NCBI GenBank assembly: GCA_903813345.2
Contig: CAIIXF020000010.1
Location: forward strand, 22,641,181 to 22,705,180
Length of the DNA: 64,000 nucleotides
Reading direction: 5' to 3'
Source of the DNA: Owenia fusiformis
Taxonomy: Eukaryota; Annelida; Polychaeta; Sabellida; Oweniidae
Within the stretch, counting starts at the first letter, position 1. Each line of letters starts with the position of its first letter. Positions 22,501 to 34,500 of this stretch are shown here, one piece after another. Under the pieces are notes generated by a model. The model had not been told where the DNA came from and searched no databases. It saw only the letters and a program-made list of their open reading frames with translations. The translations under genes and the position numbers were made by a program.

Positions 22501-25500
22501 TCTATCTTAAACAACAAACCTGATACAAAGGAATCACATCCTAAACACGCAGCCGAAGCAGCGCCAGCAAATAAAGGTACTAGTAAAACGTTTCTTTCAT
22601 TATATTAAGGTTTAAAAAATTAGTTACTTTTTGAATTTAGAGAAATGAAGTGGTGCATGAACATATTTAATTGATTATATATAATAAATTAGTATAACTC
22701 AAAAAACAGTCCTAAAGAGATGCTCATGTAACATTTTTATGGGGATTTTTTAGGTCCTTCTATAAATCAGATTTAAGTTATCAGTGTATGAACCCACAGC
22801 AAAATGTGAAACTTTTTACCAATCAGAATTTAGAAATGTTTAGTTTGTAAATTTGGAATGTGGTTCAATATGAAATATGCCAAGATTTTAAATAGGTGGT
22901 ATAATTTTAAAACAATCCTTCCTTCCAAAAGTATCTAGTTAAAAAAAGTATCAAAAAATCGATGATTCCACATTGTTTCATTCATGAGCATCTGAGTATA
23001 AATGTTCATAAATTGCAATAAACAAGATGCAAGTAGAAAGAACCTTGATCTATGTGATTAAATATTAAAAAATTTAGTCAAAGTGATATTATATTTGAAA
23101 TCTACATATAAAAATTTATCCCATAGTTAGCATGATATTCATAGGATAACATGTGAAAATAAAAACGGTATTTTTGTAATCAGTGGTAAAATATGATATT
23201 TTTGACAAATTTTCACTTAACCATAACATACGGCTTTTTAGCCATGACATACGACGTCGTATGCGATGGTTTATGGATTTTTGCTACTTCAGACTCAAAA
23301 CGAGGCTAAGGGTCAACATCGCCGGATCGTTTGGAAATTCGAATTAAATAACTTAATTTCCGACGATTCTGATGATGACTTTAACTATGGAATAAAAAGA
23401 ACATCCTATGATTTACTCGTGATATGATTTGTACCCACTCATGGATATTGATATCTGCACTCTCTCGCTACGCTCGCTCGTGCAGATATCATATCCATTC
23501 GTGGATAAAAATCATATCACTCATAAATCATAGGATATCCTCTATATATCTAAATTGTCATTTATCAACTTTGAAAATTACTTTTTCTTTGAAACGACTT
23601 CCAGGTCGGGGAGATTCCAAATTATAGACCCCATGTTATAAAATCACATAAAGTGAAATATCTTTTCTTGTGTTGGACAGATAATATTTTCTTTTATTTG
23701 CTCGATTTGCTGGATTAATCAATAATTGTGAGTTTACAAAAAGGTAATATTTATCTGATACCTTGGTGATATTAGAACTACATGTACATTCAGAATTTAA
23801 TGTCATTTTTGGTAAAATATCATTTGAGCACAATGGCTAAAATAAGAATTTGATTTGATTTGGTGTAAAAGTATATTTAGTAGATTGAAAATGAACTTTT
23901 TTCGAGAAATAATGTGTTGCAAACAAGATTTTTTTAAGGAAAGATGCCCTCTAATTCTGAATCTAGCTCTTTCACAGACTATCTGAAGTTAATAATGATT
24001 TCATACATGTTTGTAAATAAGAATACACTTCTCTATTAAGCTAACTGCTACTTGAATATCATTTCAATTCAAGAGCCTGGTGTTTTTATATACTCTCAAT
24101 AATCTCTCAATTACTTCAGAATTGGTATAATACATAATATACAGCGAGCAATGATGTTTTCTGGCAATAATAAGGACAATTCTTTATATCACCAACTTAA
24201 GATGGTACATCATATCAAACCAATTTAGTACTTGAAAATAGTCTTATTAAATCTAAATCTGTAAGTTTAGCTCTGTCATGACAAAAATTATTGAGTGGTT
24301 GTAAACAATTAAACATAAAATATCTTTACGCCATTAAAAATGTATATTCTTATCACAATGGTGCCAACATTTTTCTGTTGGATGGGAAAATACAATACCA
24401 TTACAATCAAAAACATAACAGGTTTTGAAGTGGTAATGGCAATGCTATGAAAGAGAATTTTGGATGGTGGGAGCAAGCCTCGTATAGATGGCAGTTCACT
24501 AGTTTTTTAGTTGGTTGCACTTCACATTAATCTCATTGGTTTGTGCCTAAATAATGCTGTAATAATTCAAGTATATAAAATAAATCAAATTAACATCACA
24601 CTTTTCAGTATAATTTACAAATATGCTTTGAGATTCAATATCATAAGGTTTTTTGATACTTTCATTGAACTTTATCTAGGAAAGATATGCTGATAATAGA
24701 GTAGTTAAAGTATACAATTAAACCAAATTCTTAACTATTTATTTAAGCCATTTTAAGTTTTGAGGCCATTGCAATTTGTATAAATAAATCTGTATGGTAC
24801 CCCAATAACACAAAGGGGCGATGATTTAGAATAAAAGTTCATGAATCCCAATTTATTTCCAGCCATGCAGTTCATCCAGCCATTGATATTCACACTACTG
24901 TGCTGTCTCTACGTCACATTTGCTGCGTCAATCACAACTAATGACCAAGAGAAGGTGCGCCTACACAGAAGAGACACTAGTTTCCTAAATGGACTGCCTC
25001 AAATGTTATCAAAAATGCAACAGCAACATCCAGAGATGATACAAGCGAGGAAGCGTGATGCCCCTGGTGTATGGATCTGGATGCCTGCCCAAGGGTATGT
25101 GGCTGTCCCAGAGCAATCTGAAGACAGTTCCAGTGACAAAATGTCAGGAAAGATGATGCGATATGGCCGATAAACTTTTACATTGATCTTAATTTGATTT
25201 TAATTGGGCCAATCCTGAAAATTCTAAGGGCGTTAAAATACTGAAATTAAAATCCAAGGTAGAATCGGAATTAGATTAGATTTAAAAAGACAATTGTTTC
25301 AACTTCAGAATCTTTTTGGATCATCCTTTTAATTTTTACCTATTTTCTAAAAATCCCTCCCAATTCTACCAATTCTACCAATATTCAATCTGTGAAAAAA
25401 CTCTGAACCTGATATTTGAAATTACTCATGGCTCAAGCAAACACAATGGACAGCAGCTATATATAAAATTGAGCCACACAAGAATGAGTTGCACATGTGC

Positions 25501-28500
25501 AATTGTGCCTGAAATATTACTTCTTCTTCCATGGCACTTTATGAAAACTTCATATTATTAATGTCTATAGCCAGTACTTTCAATTAATAATTAACGATGG
25601 ACATACAGGATGTGTATCACTTAGAAAACCAAAAAATAAGTACAGAAAATTTTGCTTCACCTATTTTTCCACTTGTAACGTCACTACGTCAGCACCATTT
25701 TGATATGCATCCTTGATTTGAGAGGCTAATACCTACAGTGTGAAGAAATTGATGGACAATACAGAAACAATTTACATCTCTCTAGTTTCATGAGATTTAT
25801 GAAACCCTATTCATGTCATTTTGTTTTTTTTATATTGTAAAGTCGAGAAAGTTTGTACATGTAATTCTCTTGCATTCTATCTATGACTATTATAGTAATC
25901 CCCATTTAACTCATTAACTCATGTTAACTCATGTTAAATATGGACAACAAATCGGTGTATTATTAATCAAAATTTCAATCTTCCATGTGTAATACAGGGC
26001 TGGACCCAGAGGTTCTACAAAGGTTTATTATTGAATAAACTGATACTTGAAGTATGTACATGCAATGCATATAGGATGTTGTTCATTTTTTGCAGATTTG
26101 ACCCACAAGCAGCTGATAGATTCAATTAGAAGAAAAACTTGTTTTTAGGTAGATTTCATTTTGTTTAAGTACTCAACTTTATAATATCAATGTTTATTAA
26201 TCTATCTATAGTCGGCATGAAGAAATGATATTTACTTTATTTTTTTTGAGTATTTATTTTAGAAAGACAAATTAAGATGATATATCAAAACAATAGCCTC
26301 ATAAATTCTAATTAGATTCATATAATAATATAAACATGTGAATGAAGGGCAAAAATGCATTGTGGGAAATGTCCACCTGTTTACTTACAGTGTACCTGTG
26401 CTGATGCCTTGTTCTGCTTCTCTGATTCCAGGAGGCATTAACCTATCACAGCTCAGGCATCAGCACAGGCACATTGCTTTTCCCAAGAAACCAACCAATC
26501 ACAGGCATCAGAATACAAGGAGGATTGGAAGCCAGGGTTCCAACTCGATATTCTTTAATCTCCACGCATGCGTCATTTGCTATTCGTGTCTGTATAATTT
26601 GTACGACTGCATGGAGAATGACCCGATACTCTCCAACAAAGCTATCGCTAGGTGATTGTTTTGCAGAATATCGGTGTTGCATTCTGGGAGCCAATCCTCC
26701 TTGATCAGAATAGAAACAACACATTAAATAGACCAATCACAAGCCAGGTATTAACAAAGGAACTCTGGATCCATGAAATGACTGTACTTCCCATGAAACC
26801 TACCAAGACTAGTAGAAATCCTATTGTGAAAGCATACCTTCAGATACTAATTCAAAGAAACATTTATTTATCACATGTATACATGTAATACAGAGTGAAT
26901 CTTAATTGTTTAGGTGAAAATTAAATCATTCGAACAACACTGTATTCACGCCTTCTAGAAACTGTCAAAGTCAATATATTTCACCTGGTATTTCTTCGTC
27001 CATACAATACCTGGTCTGTACTAAGTGTTTGGTTCAGTGCTAAATGCTAAACCAGAAGTAGGAAATGAAGTGACGATTTTGCAAAATTTTGGTGAGTCTC
27101 ATATTTGAATCATAATATAAGCCTCATATCAGGTATTAATGTTAGGCACAAAAGATTTCAAACCCCTCACTCCTTTAGGTCGTCCGGGGTACGGAAAATG
27201 TTTGTGCCAAAGCAATGCGGTATTTAATCGTCGATATAATACCTGCTCTTTGGTCTATATATCTTAATTCAAAATGTGCAGATGAAGCTCTCGTCCAGAA
27301 AGAACATCAAACTAGTGAAAAGAGTGCCACAAGGTGTGATCACCGATAATATCATACAATTAATTCTTCAATTGATACAATACTGTAATTGTGATCACTC
27401 ATATCAAATAGTTAAATTGGTACAATTATACAATAGTAATTGCTCTATATTCTAAACTACAAATTATATTTCCTAAGCCAAGATAATAAATATCACTTGG
27501 ACGGGTAATGACTGAGATCAAAACACGACATTTATTTGATACCAGTTCATTATATGGTCAATCATCAATGGTATAAATATATGTTCAAGTCAATTGAGGT
27601 AATTATTACAGTGAGTTTATGACACAGTTCAACATGATACCATAACACGATTTAACATGATGTGTTCACTGGGGTATTAACTGTGACGCTAATGATTTTG
27701 TCACAAATAACCTATAATAAAACAAAACTAGAGAATCAACAAGCTAAATATAATGATGATTATGTGATCTCTCCAGGAAAGTGCAACTGGCAGCTACAAC
27801 CTATTGACAATAAGAAAATTACATGCCAACCTGTTGCGAATGTATATGAACCCTGCCAAAAGGGTGAAATACTGAGATATTTTGACCAAATATAGAAAAT
27901 TAGTATTATATTAAGCATACTCAGAAATCATCATGGGAGACATCACATATTACGTGATTGCTAAACCCGCCAGATGCAATAACTTACTTGGGCATTTCAG
28001 GGTAATTTTGTTAAATCACAAACTTGTTTTACTATGTAAATAAACAGAATATAGCATGGTGATCAGAGATTCAACTTTAAATTATGTTATGAAGCAACTA
28101 AATAGGACACAGAAAGAAAACAACACAACATGTAGCAAACACTACATTGCAATTTGCAAATCAAACTGACAGTTTGCCATGAATAGCACACAATAACACA
28201 CATAGAGTAGCACACAATATATAGCTCACAAAGAGTAGCACACAATATATAGCTCACAAAGGGTAACACACCTAAAATAGCCCACAATATATAGCTCACA
28301 AAGGGTAGCACACAATATATAGCTCACAAAGGGTAGCACACAATATATAGCTCACAAAGGGTAGCACATGTAGACTAGCATACAATATATAGCTCACAAA
28401 GAGTAACACACATAGAGTAGCACACAATATATAGCTCACAAATGGTAACACACATAGAGTAGCACACAATATATAGCTCACAAAGAGTAGCACACAATAT

Positions 28501-31500
28501 ATAGCTCACAAAGGGTAACACACACATAGAGTAGCACACAATATATAGCTCACAAAGGGTAACACACCTAAAATAGCCCACAATATATAGCTCACAAAGG
28601 GTAGCACACAATATATAGCTCACAAAGGGTAGCACACAATAAGAAGCACTTAATGACAACAACTTACTGGAGGTTTATACTTGGATCTGTAGCCCTTTCC
28701 TTGTTGATGATTCTCCCAATCTTTAATTTTTTTAGCCCTCTCTTCCTCTTCTCTCTAAAAAAGAAACATGGAAACATTTAAAAGATCTCTGAAAACTATC
28801 TCTGAAAACTACATGGACACATTTAAAGGGATCTCTAAAACATAAAAACAGGGAAACATTTAAAAGGAGGCAATCAGTGTAATTCAATTTTTTTCTGATT
28901 GGGTACATTTATGTAAAATAGAAAATTATTCCAGTTAAGTTCAAAATACCTGTAGAAACCACGTTTTGAAAAAAATCAGCTGTTGAGATTTTAAGCCCCC
29001 AAACCAACACAAAATGTATTTTTACTGTCCAGCTAAATGCTAATCATAACTTTATCAATAAAAATGAAAACAAATAAAAACCTTAACTGTAACAGTTAGA
29101 ATCTGCCAGTTGGTATACTGACAAATAAATATAAATCACACCCCCCCCCCAAAAAAAAACCGCCCCTGCTAACTGACAGTCCTCATTAATAAACTTATTA
29201 TTAAGATTCTATTACTCTATGTCTATACATTCTTATAGAATAATCCCTACTTACCTGAGTAAGTGAGGTTACCATTAAGCTAATGAATGATCAGGGGATT
29301 AGGGAGACAACAATCTGTTAGGCAGGAAAGATTATAGCCCAGTACAGGATTGAGGAAGGATGAATCAGTGTGATATTAAAGACGGGTAAATGTTCATCAA
29401 TAAACCAAATTAATTACATTTAGACTTAACCTAACCCTAATATATGCCACAAATCTTGAAAAATGTATGAAAACATGAATGCAGAGATCTAGAACTTATT
29501 GCTCAATCACTTTAGATCAGTGGTCATAGGATGCAAAAAAATGGGAATAAAACTAATAATATTACTGCTGTATAACAAAACTGAAAAATAGCATTTTATC
29601 CCCTCCAACAAACATCAATGTGAAGACCTGGCCACTTCCTAGGGACAATTATCGATTATAATAGATCATTCGTTTATTAAATAATATACTAGAATATTGA
29701 ATCCATGGCAATTAATATTATTAATCCAAAATGGATTAAAAACTAAGAATAAGTAGTAAATATCTACAAATAGGTACAAATACATGTATATAATTTATAT
29801 ATTGAATAACATTTCGAAAACAGCCTGCTTTCATGATCACTAATTGATTAGTGGTTAGTTAGAATGTTGCCCACAAGGTGGCACTACTAGGATATTATTC
29901 CTGAAACAATAAACTTGTGAAAGCTTAGCAGACAAATAACTTATAAGGCCTTACTTTGCTAAAAAGACAAAATCTATGTAGGGGTCTTATTTTAGTAACA
30001 GACAATTAACTTGTAGAGGCCTTACTTCTTTTTGTTTCTCTGCATATAAAGCTGCTTCTCTGTCTAATTTTTCCTGCATCTTTTGTCTTGATCGTTCCAT
30101 GGCTGCCATTTTTGCCATGTTCCTATCTGGATCTATAATAAAAAGAATGAATGTCACATTTATAACATGATTTATTACATGCCAGGAATGACAGAAATAA
30201 TAAAAAGAAAATGTTGTAGCATCTCAAAAAATAAAGCCTATGTGGTCGCTAGACTTAAACCTGAGGTGCTGAACTGTCCTAATTTGGTGCTTTTTTCTGC
30301 ATTATGGTGCAATAATGGAGTATTTTATGGACAGACAACTATTTAGATACAGTTGCACTAGACATGTACTTGTTACATACAATATATATAAACATTAACA
30401 TGCAAAATGTCACCACCTGCCATTTGTTACAGAACCTGAACACTGAACGCTGTTTGCAAAAAAGTTGGAGACTATAACAATATATCAAGACTTCTGATGA
30501 TATCATAAAAATCTGGATTGTCTACGAAGAAGTTAGAAGTTATTTTTTTTCATCAACCCTTCAAATTTTTGCAGCAAGATTTCTTAATTTGTGCCAACAG
30601 AATTTTGAAATTTTAAGGAAAATGCAAATTTATGCAACTTTCCTTTTAGTGACCATGATGATAATTTGAATATTTACCTGGAAGTTTATGTATTTGTGTA
30701 TGAATAATGAGCATTGGGGTGAATTATGTGCAGTTATGCTTTACATATGTGTATGACATACATAAATATTTGTGTATGAATAATGAGCATTGGGGTGAAT
30801 TATGTGCAGTTATGCTTCACATAAAACAGGGTACATATCTTTCATTAAATATGTGAAATTAGATAACCTCCGAATTTCCACCAAATTTGACATCAGGTGG
30901 CCATACATGTATTTGATTTTCCGAGGCATGAATCAGAAAAATTGCATAATATTGGAATTGACTTTAAATTGAGTTTGAGTATGATTAAGTCATACTTTTG
31001 AAAGATCTCAAAATTCACAAAAATGAGCTATTGAACTTGTTAGTTGGGATTATTTTAACCAATTGGGCTATATAAAAAAAACGTATACAGTATCTTAGAT
31101 ACAAATATCACTTTTAATTCACCAGATTGTAATACATTGGATATACTGATCACACATGGTATTGATTCATGAATAGCAATTTATATCTTTGAATGCTAAT
31201 TGATCTGATTTCAACCAGAACAACGGCAACGCCAAAGCGTAGCGAATCCCATCGAACAGAAATGGCTGGCATTTTTACAAACGAAATATATAGCAAACTT
31301 TAAAACGGTGGCCAATTTTCATAATGGCCACCCTCTACCAAAAATGTCATTAGAAAGTGTGCCATGCTTATAGTATTCACATACCAAATATGAACAAAAT
31401 CGCTCCACTACTTTTCAATTTACAGCAAAAATCGTAAAATAACGAGTAAAGGCCGAGTAAAATACGTTTAAATGGCGGCCATTTTTCAAAATGGCCACCT

Positions 31501-34500
31501 TCTACCAAAAGTGTCATTAGACAGTGTACCATGCTTATAGTATTCACATATCAAATATGAACAAAATCGCTCCACCACTTTTCGAGTTATAGTAAAATAC
31601 GTTAAAATGGCGGCCATTTTTCAAAATGGCCGCCTTCTACCGAAAGTGTCATTAGACAGTGTGCCATGCTTATAGTATTCACAAACCAAATATGAATAAA
31701 ATCGCTCCACTACTTTTCGAGTTATAGTAAAATATGTTAAAATGGCGGCCATTTTGAAAAATGGCCGCCTTCTACCAAAAGTGTCATTAGACAGTGTGCC
31801 ATGCTTATAGTATTCACAAACCAAATATGAACAAAATCGCTCCACTACTTTTTGAGTTATAGTAAAATATGTTAAAATGGCGGCCATTTTTCAAAATGGC
31901 CGCCTCCTACCAAAAATGTCATTAGACAGTGAGCCATGCTTATAGTATTCACATACCAAATATGAACAAAATCGCTCCACTACTTCTTGAGTTACAGCAA
32001 AAATCGTAAAATAACGAGTAAAAGCCGCCATTTTTCAAGATGGCTGCCATGTGCTTTTTTAATATCTACATTTCTAGCTTTATCAATGTCCTATATAATT
32101 TTTTTACATTTAAAACATATTGTTATTACAGTTTTACATATTGCACCTAAATTACTGTAAAATCGGCACTAAAATGGCCGCCATTTTTAAATGAGTGGCC
32201 ATTTTGAAAATCGGCTTTCGAGCAGAACTTCTACCTCCATAGGGTATATGTGTACAAAATATGAACAAAATCGGGCCAACGGTATTTGAGTTATTGCCCG
32301 GACGGACGGACGGACGTACGTACGTACGGACGGACGGACGGACGGATGTACGTACGGACGGACGGACGGACGGAGGCGTTCCCTATATCCCTCCGAACTT
32401 CGTTCGATGGGATAATGATCAGACAAGGCCAGATAATATAGAAATACAAAGAAATATGCAACATTTGGATTTGACAGATGATGGTGGATTTAACATGTTT
32501 CATCACATATTCAAAATTAATACACACTACATCTTTTCTAGATTGAGATGCTGTGTTGTGACAACAACAATAGCACCAAGTCAAATATTCTAGTGGTATA
32601 TTTTAGGAGATTCCATAAGCATTGGTAAACATCACAACAATTCTGCAAGTAGATCTATTTGGGGACAAAACTGGAAAAAGTATAGTATACTTATTCTACT
32701 TTTCATTTTGTCTATGCTCCTAATCATGCTGACTATGAGCTTCCTGTGCTCAAGAGGTGATTATCAATTTATGAAAAATTACATCAGACCAGAGACATAT
32801 AAATTAAAAATAGTCTCTAATCAAACTGATCAACTGTTACAAATATCACTGTCAGTGTGGTAAATCTTTAAATACATGTATATGTCATATTGAAGGCTAT
32901 TGGCTTTCCCCTAGGATAGAGCTCTCCCTTACTGCGTCCACATTATGCTTCATTATGACATCATCAATTAGGGATGGTCTCAAAATGTCTCAAAAATCAG
33001 TTATACACAAAGCTAGCTTGCCCCATCCCCTCTCATATATAACAAAATTGAAAAAGTTGACTAGCTCTTGAAAATCAAAAAAACTTTAAATTAACTTAGT
33101 TCTTCCACAACTACAGACACCATTCCATTTCTAATGGACTTTTCATCGTTCATGTTTGACACTAAGTTAAAGCAGATATGAAATGGTATTTTTAACCTAA
33201 AGGAATCGATATAATTTTTTGATAAATGTATTTGGACATGTTTTCTCATCAGTAGTGCGAAAACTATTTCACTCTAACGATCGTTATAGCTGCTTAATAA
33301 GCAATATTCGAATTGGTGTGACGTTATTGGCCCCCACGTGATCTCTCACCTGTCCCCACGTGGCCCATAACGTCATAATGCCAAAATGTTTTGTTTTGGT
33401 TTACACTACAATCCTATGGTTGCCGTGACGTTGTGATTACTATGGTACCAATAAACCAAAGCTATATTTTGTATATGACGTTACTTATCACGTGGGGGCC
33501 AATTTGATTGATCAGTTAGTTTTATTTCGTTATTTATGACCGTTATAGTAGTTATCTAACATTGATTTTATAATGGCTATCGCAATGGAGAAAACCGCAT
33601 TTTTGTAGCTGCAAGTTGAAAAAAGCTATTTCAGTTGTCCTTTAAAACTTACTTTTATGATGCTCAGCATATTCCTGTTCTTCTTTCCTCCTTGTCAACC
33701 ATTGATCAAAGTACACTTGGAGCTTACTCTTCAGGAACAGTAGCAATATGATGCCTAGCAACACAAACCAGCCATATTGTTGAAGGAACCGGATTGCTGA
33801 AAATACAATATAATATATACATGTACATGTATACAGTGTACTTGGAGTTAACTCTTCATGACAAGCAGTAATTGCACATTCATGGCTCAGGGATGGAAGG
33901 TCTGACGCAGAAGGTCTTGGGTTCGATTTCTGCGCTGGGCATCAAATGTAACACTGTCGCTTTCATGTCCAGTATCTGACTCGTAATACTACAGCTCCAT
34001 GGATGAGCATCCTCAGTTAGATTTCAACATGCAGACATGGAACATTACCTTGTAGAGAAGCACGTTTTTCTACTTAGTGAAGGGGTAAAGGTGATATGTG
34101 AGCTGTTAGGTCACCTCAACATGAGAAATAGGGTGAGTTTGAGACTTACTTGTTAGAAATTAGAACTTCTATTTGTCGCCATTACAAACTTTGGTAAAGA
34201 AAAATTCAGCAGGTTCTCTATTCATACACAAAGAAATTATGGTTCCTATGATTTCAAATAAGAGCAAAATGAAAAAGGTGTTGAAGATACCCTTCAGTAT
34301 AATTTGAAGCGGAAATTAAATGGTACAAAGTTTTACCTCCTTGCGGGAGTAAGTCACCCTCCCTCTTATTCAGGGTCATTTTGACCATGACCATTGTGAT
34401 CCTGGCCATGTAAATGATATATGGGAGTAATACAACTGACTAAAGAGCAAAGCAGAACCCTGTTATCTGACTTCAAAAAATTCTGAAATCCACATGTTTG

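Larger units (their letters stand above)
19983..28667 (-). other. SELENOS intron 4 (8.7 kb)
   Basis: Holds a nested secreted-peptide gene on the plus strand, a tandem-dimer MITE, an interrupted family B MITE with a large hairpin, a family A MITE, and a 28-bp minisatellite next to exon 4. 19983-21620 and 25180-26500 are AT-rich with nothing further recognised. Confidence 0.75.
30133..33652 (-). other. SELENOS intron 2
   Basis: Contains a 78-bp tandem duplication, a large dispersed repeat with 135-bp units, a tetranucleotide microsatellite, and an inverted repeat around CACGTG; each is listed. The remainder is AT-rich with nothing further seen. Confidence 0.7.

Noticed and set aside
24841-24864. 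Upstream ATG for the peptide precursor
   Set aside because: In frame, but lies before a strong splice acceptor and would precede the signal peptide with eight polar residues; kept only as an alternative.
28087-28662. Antisense open frames rich in CELYIVCYS
   Set aside because: They are translations of the 28-bp minisatellite; no start context, no splice signals, pure repeat.
31621-31887. Open frame KMAAILTYFTIT repeated
   Set aside because: Product of the 135-bp tandem units inside a dispersed repeat.
32187-32593. Open frames with Val/Arg/Pro or Asp/Gly/Arg tetrads
   Set aside because: Translations of the CGGA/CGTA microsatellite.
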